The notes: generated from the letters alone by a model not told the origin. DNA of 24,448 nt from Clostridiales bacterium (GCA_026416355.1 JAOAFH010000142.1:1-24448), one strand, 5' to 3'. Positions 6,154 to 14,728 are shown, counted from the stretch's first letter. Program-made: numbers and translations.

Positions 6154-7578
6154 ATGAATATTATGGTTCAAGGGACTTCTTCTTCATGTGGTAAAAGTTT
6201 AACTGTTGCAGCCCTTTGTAAGATATTTTATAAAGATGGATATAATGTGTGTCCATTTAAATCACAAAATATGTCATTAAATTCATATGTAACTCTTTTA
6301 GGTGAGGAAATGGGACGAGCTCAGGCACTTCAAGCTTGGGCAGCTGGGATTGAACCTAAGGTATATATGAATCCAATTTTGCTAAAGCCAACAACAGATC
6401 AAAAGAGCCAGATTATTTACATGGGAAAACCAATTGAAAACATGAGTGCAAAGGAATATTTTAAGTTTAAGCCTAAGCTTAAGGAAGATATATTGAGGGT
6501 TTATAAAGAAGTGGAAAGTAAATATGACATTGTGGTTATTGAAGGTGCGGGAAGTCCTGCTGAAATCAACCTAAAAAAAGATGATTTTGTAAATATGGGA
6601 ATGGCAAAGATGACAGACAGCAATGTAATATTGGTTGCTGACATTGATAAGGGAGGAGTTTTTGCACAGATATATGGAACTTATATGCTCCTTGATGAAG
6701 AAGAAAGAAAGAGAATAAAGGGTGTAATTATAAACAAATTTAGAGGGGATAAGGAACTTTTAAAACCTGGAATAGAAATGATTGAAAATATGATACCAAT
6801 TAAGATAATAGGAGTTGTTCCCTATTTTGAATTTAATTTAGATGATGAGGACAGTGCAGGAGGATTTAAAAACTTTTATAAAAAGGGAGTAAATATAGCC
6901 GTTATTAAGCTTCCTAAAATATCAAATTTTACTGATATAGATGCATTTAAATTTGAAGATGATGTAGCAATAAAATTTATAACAAATCCTGATGATATCC
7001 ATGATGCAGATTTAGTTATAATACCGGGAAGTAAAAACACAATAGAGGACTTAAGATGGCTAAAAAGTAGTGGATTTGAAGATGCACTTAAAGGATTTGA
7101 TGGATTGGTATTTGGTATATGTGGAGGGTACCAAATGATGGGAAGTAAAATAATCGATGAAATTGGAATAGAAACAGTGGCAGGTAATAAAGAAGAAGGA
7201 CTTGGCATTTTTGAAACAGAAACAGTATTTAAAAATGAAAAACAGCTTAAAAGAGTTGAAGGAATTGCATTTAATAAAAGAATAAATGGATATGAGATAC
7301 ATGTTGGTGTAACAACGAACAACAAAAATCCATTTGTTAAATTAGAGGATAGATTAGATGGAGACTCTATAGAAAACAAATATTTTGGAACCTATGTTCA
7401 TGGAATATTTGATTCAGGTGAGTTTAGAAGCTATATATTAAACATCATAAGAAGAAAAAAAGGATTAAAAGAAAAACATACAGAGGATTTATGGGAAATA
7501 AGGCATAGGGAACTAGATAGATTAGAGGAGATTTTTAGGGAAAATGTTGATATTGAATATATAAAGACACTATTATGA
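6154..7578 (+). CDS. cbiP: Cobyric acid synthase CbiP (CobQ)
   Basis: Glutamine-dependent amidation of the b, d, e and g side-chain carboxylates of adenosylcobyrinic acid a,c-diamide to give adenosylcobyric acid. The 474 residues have the two-domain plan. The N-terminal dethiobiotin-synthetase-like ATPase domain carries the P-loop GTSSSCGKS (7-15) and the motif KSQNMSLNS (36-44). The C-terminal class I glutaminase-like domain has FGICGGYQ with Cys323 as the nucleophile and YVHGIFD with His416. Start ATG 6154 follows GGTGGTGAT (6142-6150). An ATG at 6163 is too close to the P-loop to be preferred. Its TGA overlaps the cbiB start. Confidence 0.97.
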   Translation: MNIMVQGTSSSCGKSLTVAALCKIFYKDGYNVCPFKSQNMSLNSYVTLLGEEMGRAQALQAWAAGIEPKVYMNPILLKPTTDQKSQIIYMGKPIENMSAKEYFKFKPKLKEDILRVYKEVESKYDIVVIEGAGSPAEINLKKDDFVNMGMAKMTDSNVILVADIDKGGVFAQIYGTYMLLDEEERKRIKGVIINKFRGDKELLKPGIEMIENMIPIKIIGVVPYFEFNLDDEDSAGGFKNFYKKGVNIAVIKLPKISNFTDIDAFKFEDDVAIKFITNPDDIHDADLVIIPGSKNTIEDLRWLKSSGFEDALKGFDGLVFGICGGYQMMGSKIIDEIGIETVAGNKEEGLGIFETETVFKNEKQLKRVEGIAFNKRINGYEIHVGVTTNNKNPFVKLEDRLDGDSIENKYFGTYVHGIFDSGEFRSYILNIIRRKKGLKEKHTEDLWEIRHRELDRLEEIFRENVDIEYIKTLL

Positions 7579-8501
7579 TGGATTTAGTTGTTGCAGTAAT
7601 AATAGATTTTATAATTGGAGACCCTGAAAAATTTCCTCATCCTGTAAAACTTATGGGTAGATTAATTTCCAAAGAAGAAAAGCTATCAAGAAAAATATTT
7701 AAGGGCAATATGCTTTATTTTGCAGGTTTTTTAATTGTAATAATAAATATATTTTTAGCATTCTTTATTCCTTATTTTATATTAAAGGCATTAAAACCAT
7801 ATAAATTTGCATTTCATATTGTTAATATTTATCTTTTATATACTACAATTGCAGCAAAATGTCTAAAAGATGAAGCAATGAAGGTCTATTATGCCCTAAG
7901 GGAGTCAATAGAGAAGGCAAGATTAAGACTTTCATATATAGTTGGAAGAGATACAAAAAATTTAAGTGAATCTGAAATAATAAGGGCTACTGTTGAGACT
8001 GTATCTGAGAATACATCAGATGGTGTAATTGCACCTTTAATTTATGGAAGCTTATTAGGTGCACCAGGTGCACTATGTTATAAGATGATTAATACAATGG
8101 ACTCTATGCTTGGATACAAAAATGAGAAGTATGGGAAAATAGGATTTTTCCCAGCAAAGACAGATGATGTAGCTAATTTTATTCCAGCAAGACTAACAGG
8201 AGTTTTAATGGTTTTGACAAACCCTAAAAAAACATTAGATGCATTTAAAATTATGATAAGGGATAGGAAAAACCATAAAAGTCCCAATTGTGCATATCCT
8301 GAAGCTGCAACAGCAGGTCTTTTAGGGATAGAACTTGGAGGTGCAAATTATTATTTTGGAGAGCTTGTTGTAAAACCAACTATAGGTGATAAAACAAGAG
8401 AACTTGAGATAGACGACATAAAAAGAAGCATAACTATTATGTTTAAAGCAGAGATACTTTATATTTTAATATCTATTTTCTTTTGGTGGTGTTTAAAATG
8501 A
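7575..8501 (+). CDS. cbiB: Adenosylcobinamide-phosphate synthase CbiB
   Basis: A membrane enzyme that attaches (R)-1-amino-2-propanol O-phosphate to the f carboxylate of adenosylcobyric acid. It has 308 residues, with hydrophobic segments at about 3-14, 47-70, 80-94 and 287-304. Conserved CbiB motifs are GDPEKFPHPVKLMG (15-28), VGRDT (123-127), SENTSDGVIAPL (144-155), NTMDSMLGY (173-181) and FPAKTDDVANFIPARL. The start is one of two tandem ATGs (7575 or 7578); the first forms ATGA with the cbiP stop. It is followed directly by cobD and pduX, which make its aminopropanol phosphate substrate, so the three genes form a functional subcluster. Confidence 0.96.
   Translation: MMDLVVAVIIDFIIGDPEKFPHPVKLMGRLISKEEKLSRKIFKGNMLYFAGFLIVIINIFLAFFIPYFILKALKPYKFAFHIVNIYLLYTTIAAKCLKDEAMKVYYALRESIEKARLRLSYIVGRDTKNLSESEIIRATVETVSENTSDGVIAPLIYGSLLGAPGALCYKMINTMDSMLGYKNEKYGKIGFFPAKTDDVANFIPARLTGVLMVLTNPKKTLDAFKIMIRDRKNHKSPNCAYPEAATAGLLGIELGGANYYFGELVVKPTIGDKTRELEIDDIKRSITIMFKAEILYILISIFFWWCLK
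8485..8491 (+). promoter_or_regulatory. cobD ribosome binding site (decides start at 8498)
   Basis: GGTGGTG lies 6 bases before ATG 8498. An in-frame TTG at 8483 would precede and include this site and has no site of its own. Confidence 0.75.
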
Positions 8502-9517
8502 AGCATGGAGGATGTGTATATAAATATAATAATCCAGATGGTATTTTAGATTATTCTAGCAATATAAATCCAATAAAATATGATTTTGATTTAAATGAGT
8601 GTAAAGAGGATTTATATAGATATCCAGATATTGAATATACAAATCTTAAAAATATATTAGCTAAATATTTAGGATGTAGTGTAAATAGTGTGTCTGTTTC
8701 AAACGGAGCAGTTGAACTAATTGATGCCTTTGTGTCTTTGTTTAAAAGAGTTGTAGTATTCACTCCTTGTTTTAGTGAATATCAATTAAGGGCAGAGGTA
8801 AGAGGCAAGGAAATATTAAAGCTAAAGTTAAACTTAAACTTCAACTTGGAGTTAGAGGAACTTAAATATATTAATGAAGGGGATATTTTAGTACTAGGTA
8901 ACCCTAATAACCCTACAGGAAAGAGAATAGAAAAAGAAAAATTAAAACTTATATATGAAATATGTCAAAAAAGAGGTGCTTATCTACTTTTAGATGAGGC
9001 ATTTTATGAGTTCTCAGATGACTATGACAGTATTGAGATGTTTAAATATAAAGAGGGAGTATCTGTGATTAGGGCAGCTACTAAGTTTTTTTCACTTCCT
9101 GGAATAAGGCTTGGTTATGCATATGTATCAAGGGATATTAAAGAAAAAATAGATAATATTTTACTTCCTTGGACTGTAAATTCAGTTGCTGTATTTTTAG
9201 CACAAAAGTTTTTACAAGATACATCATATATTAAAAATTCTAAGGAATTTATTAAAAAAGAAAGGGCGTTTTTCTTACTAGAACTTAAAAAACTAAAGGA
9301 AATTTATGTATATGATACTCAATCTAATTTCATATTAATTAAGCTTTTAGAGCATGATGAGGACACGATTTTTAAAAGAATGCTTACTAGAAACATTTTA
9401 ATTAGAAAATGTTCAACATTTTATGGGCTTAATAAAAATTATATTCGAATAGCAATTAAGTATAGAAAAAGTAATTTAATATTTCTAAATGCTTTTAGGG
9501 AGGCATTATATGATTAG
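8498..9517 (+). CDS. cobD: Threonine-phosphate decarboxylase CobD
   Basis: A PLP-dependent enzyme that decarboxylates L-threonine O-3-phosphate to (R)-1-amino-2-propanol O-phosphate, the linker used by CbiB. The 339-residue product is a class II (fold I) aminotransferase-like protein close to histidinol-phosphate aminotransferase. The N-terminal KHGG and DYSSNINP are typical of CobD rather than HisC. NPNNPTG occupies 135-141, DEAF contains the PLP-ring Asp166, and ATKFFSLPGIRLGY has the Schiff-base lysine at Lys196. Start ATG 8498 overlaps the cbiB stop as ATGA. The surrounding cbiB and pduX genes make the CobD assignment firm over HisC. Confidence 0.95.
   Translation: MKHGGCVYKYNNPDGILDYSSNINPIKYDFDLNECKEDLYRYPDIEYTNLKNILAKYLGCSVNSVSVSNGAVELIDAFVSLFKRVVVFTPCFSEYQLRAEVRGKEILKLKLNLNFNLELEELKYINEGDILVLGNPNNPTGKRIEKEKLKLIYEICQKRGAYLLLDEAFYEFSDDYDSIEMFKYKEGVSVIRAATKFFSLPGIRLGYAYVSRDIKEKIDNILLPWTVNSVAVFLAQKFLQDTSYIKNSKEFIKKERAFFLLELKKLKEIYVYDTQSNFILIKLLEHDEDTIFKRMLTRNILIRKCSTFYGLNKNYIRIAIKYRKSNLIFLNAFREALYD
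9497..9503 (+). promoter_or_regulatory. pduX ribosome binding site (decides start at 9510)
   Basis: AGGGAGG lies 6 bases before ATG 9510. The ATG at 9489 would add seven residues and has no comparable site. Confidence 0.8.
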
Positions 9518-10358
9518 TGCACTTTCGTATGGGAGTTTAGGAGAGGTTCTTCAAGGTAAGTTTATGGGAATTGATGTACTTTGCTCTTTCCCGGTTAATC
9601 TGTATACAAAGGCTTATTTAAATAAAGTTAACAGAAAAAATAATTATGTTAACTTTAAAACCAATAGTTTTGTAAAAAAGGTTTTAGAGGGATGGGGAAT
9701 AGATGAGAGAATAAATATTAAAATTAATTCATCTATACCTAGGGGTAAGGGATTTGCCAGCAGTACTTCTGATATACTTGCAGCCTATATGCTTCTTTTA
9801 AAGAAATATAATAGAAATTTTAATATAGATGAGCTTATTAAATGTTCTTTAGAAGTTGAACCAACTGATAGCATTATATTTAATAGAGCTACTTTGTTTG
9901 ATTATAAAAGTGGAGAATTTAAAGAAGAGCTTGGGGATTATATAAAATTCTATGCAATTTGTTTTGAAGGTAAAAGGCAAATAGATACAGTTAAATTTAA
10001 TAAGGAAATAACAGAACCATTAGCTTGTGTTGATGATTTGGTTAAAGAGCTAAAGGATGCAATTTTAACATCAAGTATAGAAAAGCTTGCCTATGTAAGT
10101 TCAGAAAGCATCATTAGAAATACGAATAGGATACATTACAGTTATCTGCCTGATATTTTGAAAAATCAAAGAGAATTTGGTGGGCTTGGGATAATAGGAG
10201 CCCATAGTGGAAATTTTTTAGCCATTATTTTTGATGATAAGGAAAAAAGGGATTTTTATTTAAACAAATCTAAAATTCCTAGACTTAGGGTATATCCTGT
10301 TGAAACGCTTAGAAAGGATGAATTATATGAAGGGATTAATGGTATCTGCATTAAATAG
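9510..10358 (+). CDS. pduX: L-threonine kinase PduX, GHMP kinase family
   Basis: Phosphorylates L-threonine with ATP to L-threonine O-3-phosphate, which CobD then decarboxylates. The 282 residues have the GHMP kinase plan: an N-terminal strand region ALSYGSLGEVLQG (4-16), the ATP-binding glycine/serine loop PRGKGFASSTSD (77-88), EVEPTDSIIF in the middle, and a C-terminal GGLGIIGAHSGN motif (GHMP motif 3). In Salmonella pduX lies in the propanediol operon; here it sits between cobD and cbiA in the B12 operon. That position supports the threonine-kinase role over other GHMP kinases. The start overlaps the cobD stop by 8 bases, and its own end overlaps the cbiA start by 32 bases. Confidence 0.9.
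   Translation: MISALSYGSLGEVLQGKFMGIDVLCSFPVNLYTKAYLNKVNRKNNYVNFKTNSFVKKVLEGWGIDERINIKINSSIPRGKGFASSTSDILAAYMLLLKKYNRNFNIDELIKCSLEVEPTDSIIFNRATLFDYKSGEFKEELGDYIKFYAICFEGKRQIDTVKFNKEITEPLACVDDLVKELKDAILTSSIEKLAYVSSESIIRNTNRIHYSYLPDILKNQREFGGLGIIGAHSGNFLAIIFDDKEKRDFYLNKSKIPRLRVYPVETLRKDELYEGINGICIK
10314..10320 (+). promoter_or_regulatory. cbiA ribosome binding site (favours start at 10327)
   Basis: AAGGATG lies 6 bases before ATG 10327, inside the end of pduX. The in-frame TTG 10300 and ATG 10318 would add residues not seen in the family; 10318 also overlaps the site. Confidence 0.65.
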
Positions 10359-11640
10359 CGGTAGCGGCAAGACACTTTTTACAGCAGGATTGATTAGGCT
10401 ATTTAAAAACAATGGACTATCGGTACTTCCTGCTAAAACAGGACCAGATTATATAGATACACAGTACCATACATTAGCAGCAGGCGAGATGGCACAAAAT
10501 TTAGATATGCACCTACAAGGAAAAGATGGAATGAAGAAAAGTCTTGGTATTAATAAAAAAAATTATTTGATTGTTGAAGGGGCAATGGGTTATTACGATG
10601 GTATTTATAATACATATAAAAATTCAAGCTATGAAATAGCAAAGGAGCTCAATATAGATACAATACTTATTTATTCACCAAAGGGGGAGATGTTTTCTTT
10701 AATCCCAAAATTAAAGGGATTTGTTGATTTTTCGGACAAAAGAATTAAGGGAATAGTTTTAAATAAAACAAGTAAAGCGATACATGATTTAATTAAGCCT
10801 AAAATCGAGGAATACGTGGGAATAAAGGTTCTAGGACACATAGAAGAGCAAAATGAATTTGAAATTAAGTCTAGACATCTTGGACTTTTTCAAAGTGGAG
10901 AGGTAAAAAATTGTGATTTGATTATAGATATGATGGCTCAAAAGATTAAATCCAATATAGATGTAGAGTATATTTCAAACTTATTTAAGGATGTTGATTA
11001 TATGGAAGATATGGCTCTAGAAAAAAGGAATATAGATGTGGTTGTAATGAAGGATGTTGCCTTTTCATTTTATTATAGGGAAAACTTAAATCTACTTGAG
11101 AAAACATGCAATGTATATTATGTGTCTCCCCTTAGGGATGAAAGAATACCAAAATGTAACTTTTTGTATATAGGTGGAGGGTATCCAGAGGTATTTAAAC
11201 ATGAATTATCAATCAATAAAAAAATGCTTAATTCAATTAAAAACCATGCAAATAATAACGGATTTATATATGCAGAATGTGGAGGGTTTATGTATCTGTG
11301 TGATGAAATAGATGGAGAAAAAATGGTAGGAGTATTTAAAGGTAAAAGCCTCATGACAGATAAATTACAGAATTTTGGTTACAACAACTTTGAACTTAAG
11401 GATGAATTTTTGATAGGAGATAAAGGAGATAAATTTAGTGCTCACGAGTTTCATCGTTCAGTGGTTGAAATAGAGGATAACAGGTATATAAAAATCAATA
11501 AAACAATGGGCAATAGAGAGTGGCAATGTGGATATAGATATAAAAATACATTTGCATTGTATCCACATATTAGCTTTTTAGGTAATTTTGAAGCATTTAA
11601 TAAAATGCTAGACAAGATAGAAGGGAGAACAAAAACATGA
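10327..11640 (+). CDS. cbiA: Cobyrinic acid a,c-diamide synthase CbiA
   Basis: Glutamine- and ATP-dependent amidation of the a and c carboxylates of cob(II)yrinate. The 437-residue product starts MKGLMVSA directly before the P-loop SGSGKT (11-16). KTGPDYID (37-44) and NLD (58-60) are the substrate-binding motifs of the ATPase domain. The C-terminal glutaminase-like domain has YIGGGYPE (281-288), and AECGGFMYL with Cys318 as the nucleophile. Length and order match CbiA and not CbiP. The start overlaps pduX by 32 bases. The stop TGA overlaps the cbiX ATG. Confidence 0.96.
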   Translation: MKGLMVSALNSGSGKTLFTAGLIRLFKNNGLSVLPAKTGPDYIDTQYHTLAAGEMAQNLDMHLQGKDGMKKSLGINKKNYLIVEGAMGYYDGIYNTYKNSSYEIAKELNIDTILIYSPKGEMFSLIPKLKGFVDFSDKRIKGIVLNKTSKAIHDLIKPKIEEYVGIKVLGHIEEQNEFEIKSRHLGLFQSGEVKNCDLIIDMMAQKIKSNIDVEYISNLFKDVDYMEDMALEKRNIDVVVMKDVAFSFYYRENLNLLEKTCNVYYVSPLRDERIPKCNFLYIGGGYPEVFKHELSINKKMLNSIKNHANNNGFIYAECGGFMYLCDEIDGEKMVGVFKGKSLMTDKLQNFGYNNFELKDEFLIGDKGDKFSAHEFHRSVVEIEDNRYIKINKTMGNREWQCGYRYKNTFALYPHISFLGNFEAFNKMLDKIEGRTKT

Positions 11641-12002
11641 AGGCTATATTATTAATAGGACATGGAAGTAGAGCAAAGGATGCAAAGGATTGTTTTTTAA
11701 AGGTTTTAGAGTCTCTTGAAAAGAGAGTTGATTTAAAGGTTTATGGTGCATTTATGGAAAATGCAACTCCAACAATAGAGGAAACATTTAAACTAATGCA
11801 TAAAGAAGGTGTTAATGAGGTTGATGTATTGCCATATTTCTTGTTTGATGGAATTCATATTAAAGAGGATATTCCAGAGATATTAGATAATATGAAGAAG
11901 GAATATAATATGAAAATATGCTTTAAAAGACCAATAGGGTACCATGAGCTTCTTGTGGACTTATTAATAGATAGATTAGAGGGAGAGGGAAAATGTATAT
12001 AA
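11637..12002 (+). CDS. cbiX: Sirohydrochlorin cobaltochelatase CbiX, short single-domain form
   Basis: Inserts Co2+ into sirohydrochlorin, the committed step of the anaerobic B12 route. At 121 residues this is the short (CbiXS) form, about half the length of two-domain CbiX and CbiK, and is expected to act as a symmetrical homodimer. IGHGSR contains metal-binding His9 and FLFDGIHIKEDIP contains His74. MENATPTIEE (40-49) is also typical. No His-rich tail or Fe-S motif is present. The start ATG 11637 forms ATGA with the cbiA stop. A sirohydrochlorin ferrochelatase of the SirB type is the main alternative, but the operon context favours cobalt. Confidence 0.92.
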   Translation: MKAILLIGHGSRAKDAKDCFLKVLESLEKRVDLKVYGAFMENATPTIEETFKLMHKEGVNEVDVLPYFLFDGIHIKEDIPEILDNMKKEYNMKICFKRPIGYHELLVDLLIDRLEGEGKCI

Positions 12003-12613
12003 AAGAACCAAATAAAATTGAGGAAAAAAGCTTTGAAATTATAAGGAGTAACATTAAGAAGAATTTTTCAGACAAAGAACTAAAGGTTGTAATGAGAACT
12101 ATTCATACAACTGGAGACTATAACTATGAAAATATAGTTGATATAAGAAACAATGCAATAGAAGAAGGAGTAAAGGCATTACTATGTGGTGCAAAGATTT
12201 TCACAGACACAAGAATGGCATACTCTGGAATAAACAAAAGAAAGCTGAATAGCTTAAATTGTACAATAGATTGTTTTATTGACAATGAAGATGTATTTAA
12301 AAATGCAAAGGAAAATGGCATAACTCGTTCAATGGCTGCAATAGATAGGGCGGTAAATGATGGCTTTGACATATATGTAATAGGAAATGCTCCAACTGCA
12401 TTGTTTAGGTTACTAGAGCATATTGAAAATAATAAAACATCACCTAAGCTTATAGTTGGTGTTCCTGTAGGTTTTGTTGGGGCAGCTGAGTCAAAGGAAA
12501 AATTAAGGGAGTATAAAATTCCTCAAATATCAACTATAGGAACTAAGGGAGGAAGCAATGTTGCAGCTGCCATTTTAAATGCCCTTATATATATGGTGAT
12601 GGAAAATGTATGA
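11993..12613 (+). CDS. cbiC: Cobalt-precorrin-8 methylmutase CbiC
   Basis: Moves the C11 methyl group to C12, converting cobalt-precorrin-8 into cobyrinate. It has 206 residues, normal for the family. The catalytic histidine is His38 in MRTIHTTGD; GITRSMAAID (109-118), IGNAPTALFRL and VGVPVGFVGAAESKE are family signatures. It overlaps cbiX by 10 bases, and the GGGAGAGGGA site just upstream supports ATG 11993. It overlaps cbiD by 8 bases. It is encoded before the corrin methyltransferases although it acts after them. Confidence 0.97.
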   Translation: MYIKEPNKIEEKSFEIIRSNIKKNFSDKELKVVMRTIHTTGDYNYENIVDIRNNAIEEGVKALLCGAKIFTDTRMAYSGINKRKLNSLNCTIDCFIDNEDVFKNAKENGITRSMAAIDRAVNDGFDIYVIGNAPTALFRLLEHIENNKTSPKLIVGVPVGFVGAAESKEKLREYKIPQISTIGTKGGSNVAAAILNALIYMVMENV

Positions 12614-13670
12614 GATATATGAAGGAAAAAAATTAAGATGCGGATATACAACGGGTAGCTGTGCTCAAGCTGCAACTGTTGCCTGCTGTATGCTTTTAAA
12701 TGGAGAAGTATTAAATGAAGTTGAGATTGAAACAAATAGTGGACAAAGGCTTATAATACCTATTTACGGTCACAAGATAGAGGAAGGTACTGCAGAGTGC
12801 TATACAATAAAGGATTCAGGCGATGATAAGGATGTTACAAATGGAATTGAAATTTATGCTAGAGTAAAAAAGCGATTTGATGGAAATGTAAACATTGATG
12901 GTGGAATTGGAATAGGACGTTTTACTTTGGATACTCCCTATGGTAAAAAAGGAGAGGCTGCCATAAATAAGGTTCCAAGAAAAATGATTGAAGGGGAAGT
13001 TAGAAAATTTTTCAGTGGTGCAGAGGTTTTGATATTTGCCCCAAAGGGAGAAGAGATTTCTAAAAAAACATTTAATAAAAGATTAAAGATAGAGGGGGGC
13101 ATATCTATCCTTGGAACAACAGGAATAGTTAAACCAATGTCAAATGAAGCCCTAATAAAAACAATTTATATGGAACTTGATTTAAAAAGAAAAACAACAG
13201 ATGAAGTTATATTGGTACTTGGCAACCATGGAGAAGAGTTTGCCAAAAATATGTTTAATAAAGATTGTGTAATAGTTTCAAATTTTATAGGAGATTCAGT
13301 TCTCTATGCAAAGGCTATAGGATTTAAAAAAATTATACTTATAGGGCATATAGGGAAGCTTTGTAAACTTTCAATAGGAGCATTTAACACCCACAGCCAC
13401 ATTAATGATTCAAGAACAGAGGCGTTTGTATATTTTTTAGCTAAAAATCATATTGGTTTTGATGTAATTGATAAAGTAATTGAATTGACAACAGCAGAGG
13501 AAATAACAGTGTATCTTGTGGATAATGGGTATAAAGAAATAATTTTTGATATGGTAAAAACAGCAGAAGATAAAATAAAAGCTTTAGCTAACGATTATAT
13601 AGATTTTAATTTAATAATGTACACTTTTAGAGGTGATGTTTTTGAAGGTAGTAGGAATAGGACCAGGTAA
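12606..13670 (+). CDS. cbiD: Cobalt-precorrin-5B C1-methyltransferase CbiD
   Basis: SAM-dependent methylation at C1 of the ring-contracted cobalt-precorrin-5B, an enzyme specific to the anaerobic route. The 354 residues begin with the family signature CGYTTGSCAQAA (12-23), where a Gly/Thr/Ser-rich loop opens the protein. DSGDDKDVTNG, GIGRFTLDTPYGKKGEAAIN and GTTGIVKPMS are further typical blocks; GNHGEEFA is near residue 210. The protein is unrelated to the CbiE/F/H/L methyltransferase fold. ATG 12606 is preceded by GGTGATGG. Its final 29 bases overlap cbiE. Confidence 0.96.
   Translation: MYEIYEGKKLRCGYTTGSCAQAATVACCMLLNGEVLNEVEIETNSGQRLIIPIYGHKIEEGTAECYTIKDSGDDKDVTNGIEIYARVKKRFDGNVNIDGGIGIGRFTLDTPYGKKGEAAINKVPRKMIEGEVRKFFSGAEVLIFAPKGEEISKKTFNKRLKIEGGISILGTTGIVKPMSNEALIKTIYMELDLKRKTTDEVILVLGNHGEEFAKNMFNKDCVIVSNFIGDSVLYAKAIGFKKIILIGHIGKLCKLSIGAFNTHSHINDSRTEAFVYFLAKNHIGFDVIDKVIELTTAEEITVYLVDNGYKEIIFDMVKTAEDKIKALANDYIDFNLIMYTFRGDVFEGSRNRTR
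13629..13637 (+). promoter_or_regulatory. cbiE ribosome binding site (favours UUG start at 13642)
   Basis: AGAGGTGAT lies just before TTG 13642, with its GAGG core 8 bases away. GTG 13633 and ATG 13636 fall inside the site. The UUG start gives KVVGIGPG at the N-terminus, as in the family. Confidence 0.65.
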
Positions 13671-14208
13671 TTTAAGGTATGCAAGTCTAGAGGCAATTGA
13701 AACAATAAAAAATTCTAATATTGTTTTGGCATTTAAAAGAGTTGCCAATGATATTAAAGAAATTTCAAACCCAATAATAATAAATAAACTAGATGAAATT
13801 AAAAATTATAAGGATGGATGTTTTGTTGCATCAGGTGACCCTTGTCTTTATGGTGTTTTAGAATATCTAGAAAAAAATAATGTTGAAATTGAGAAGGTAG
13901 TTCCATCTATTTCGTCTATTCAGTATATGTTTTCCAAAATAAAAAAGCCTTGGTCAAATGGTAAAATAATAAGCCTTCATGGAAGAGATAAGCTTAATAT
14001 TTGTGAAAATGGTTTATATATTTTCTTTACAGATAAAATAAATACGCCCAATGTTATTTCACAGAAATTAAATAATCAAGGTATAAAGGGAGAAATGTAT
14101 GTGGGATATAACCTATCCTATGATGATGAAGTAATAATTAAGGGAAATATAGGACAAGAGTTTGAAGAAAAGTCTGATTTAAGTGTGGTGATATGCTATG
14201 TGGATTAG
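13642..14208 (+). CDS. cbiE: Cobalt-precorrin-7 C5-methyltransferase CbiE
   Basis: SAM-dependent methylation at C5 of the corrin macrocycle. The 188-residue product has the tetrapyrrole methylase fold. The N-terminal GIGPGN loop (5-10) starts the substrate site, ASGDPCLYG (63-71) is the SAM-binding motif, and VVPSISSIQYMF is the second-domain entry. It is a free-standing protein, whereas many bacteria fuse CbiE to CbiT. The UUG start at 13642 is preferred. It overlaps cbiD at its start and cbiT at its end (11 bases), so translation of the three is probably coupled. Confidence 0.93.
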   Translation: MKVVGIGPGNLRYASLEAIETIKNSNIVLAFKRVANDIKEISNPIIINKLDEIKNYKDGCFVASGDPCLYGVLEYLEKNNVEIEKVVPSISSIQYMFSKIKKPWSNGKIISLHGRDKLNICENGLYIFFTDKINTPNVISQKLNNQGIKGEMYVGYNLSYDDEVIIKGNIGQEFEEKSDLSVVICYVD

Positions 14209-14728
14209 TGATGAGGAATTTTTACGCTCAAAAGTTCCAATGACTAAATTTGAAATAAGAGTCATTTCATGTGCTCTTTTAGATTTAAACAACGATGATG
14301 TTCTTTTGGATATTGGTGCAGGAACTGGAAGTATATCAATACAGGCTAAAAAAATAGGAGCAGAAGTTATTGCAATTGAAAAAAAGCAAGAGGCAATAGA
14401 TATAATGCAAAAAAATATGGACAAATTTAAAGTGGATTTTAAAGTGCATAACAAAGATGCAGTAGATGTGATAGAAGAGTTAGAGTTTAATAAATGCTTC
14501 ATTGGAGGAAGCGATGGCAAATTAAATGATATTTTAGACTTAGTGGATAAGAAATTAAAAAAGGGTGGAGTAATTGTTGGAAACTTTATAACCCAAAACT
14601 ATCAAGTAATGATGGATAACCTAAAAGAATACGATAAGGAACTAAGAATTATTAATATTTCAAAATATAATGGACTAATGTTTAAGGCAAATAATCCAGT
14701 TTTTGTTGTTAAGGCGGTGAAGAGATGA
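14198..14728 (+). CDS. cbiT: Cobalt-precorrin-6B C15-methyltransferase (decarboxylating) CbiT
   Basis: Methylates C15 and decarboxylates the C12 acetate side chain. The 176 residues form a class I Rossmann SAM methyltransferase. VPMTKFEIR (13-21) is the CbiT/CobL C-domain signature, DIGAGTGS (38-45) is motif I, and Glu61 ends the second strand as the expected ribose-binding acid. FIGGSDGKL (101-109) is also typical. It starts at ATG 14198, preceded by GGTGAT, and overlaps cbiE. The stop overlaps the cbiL ATG. Separate CbiE and CbiT, encoded side by side, correspond to the two halves of the CobL fusion. Confidence 0.96.
   Translation: MWISDEEFLRSKVPMTKFEIRVISCALLDLNNDDVLLDIGAGTGSISIQAKKIGAEVIAIEKKQEAIDIMQKNMDKFKVDFKVHNKDAVDVIEELEFNKCFIGGSDGKLNDILDLVDKKLKKGGVIVGNFITQNYQVMMDNLKEYDKELRIINISKYNGLMFKANNPVFVVKAVKR

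Noticed and set aside
6876..7379. Minus-strand open frames of 167 and 80 codons within cbiP
   Set aside because: They are complementary shadows of the AT-rich cbiP coding strand without motifs or ribosome binding sites.
11637..12002. CbiX as a truncated or broken two-domain chelatase
   Set aside because: The 121-residue length with both His motifs matches the known short CbiX form, so it is complete.
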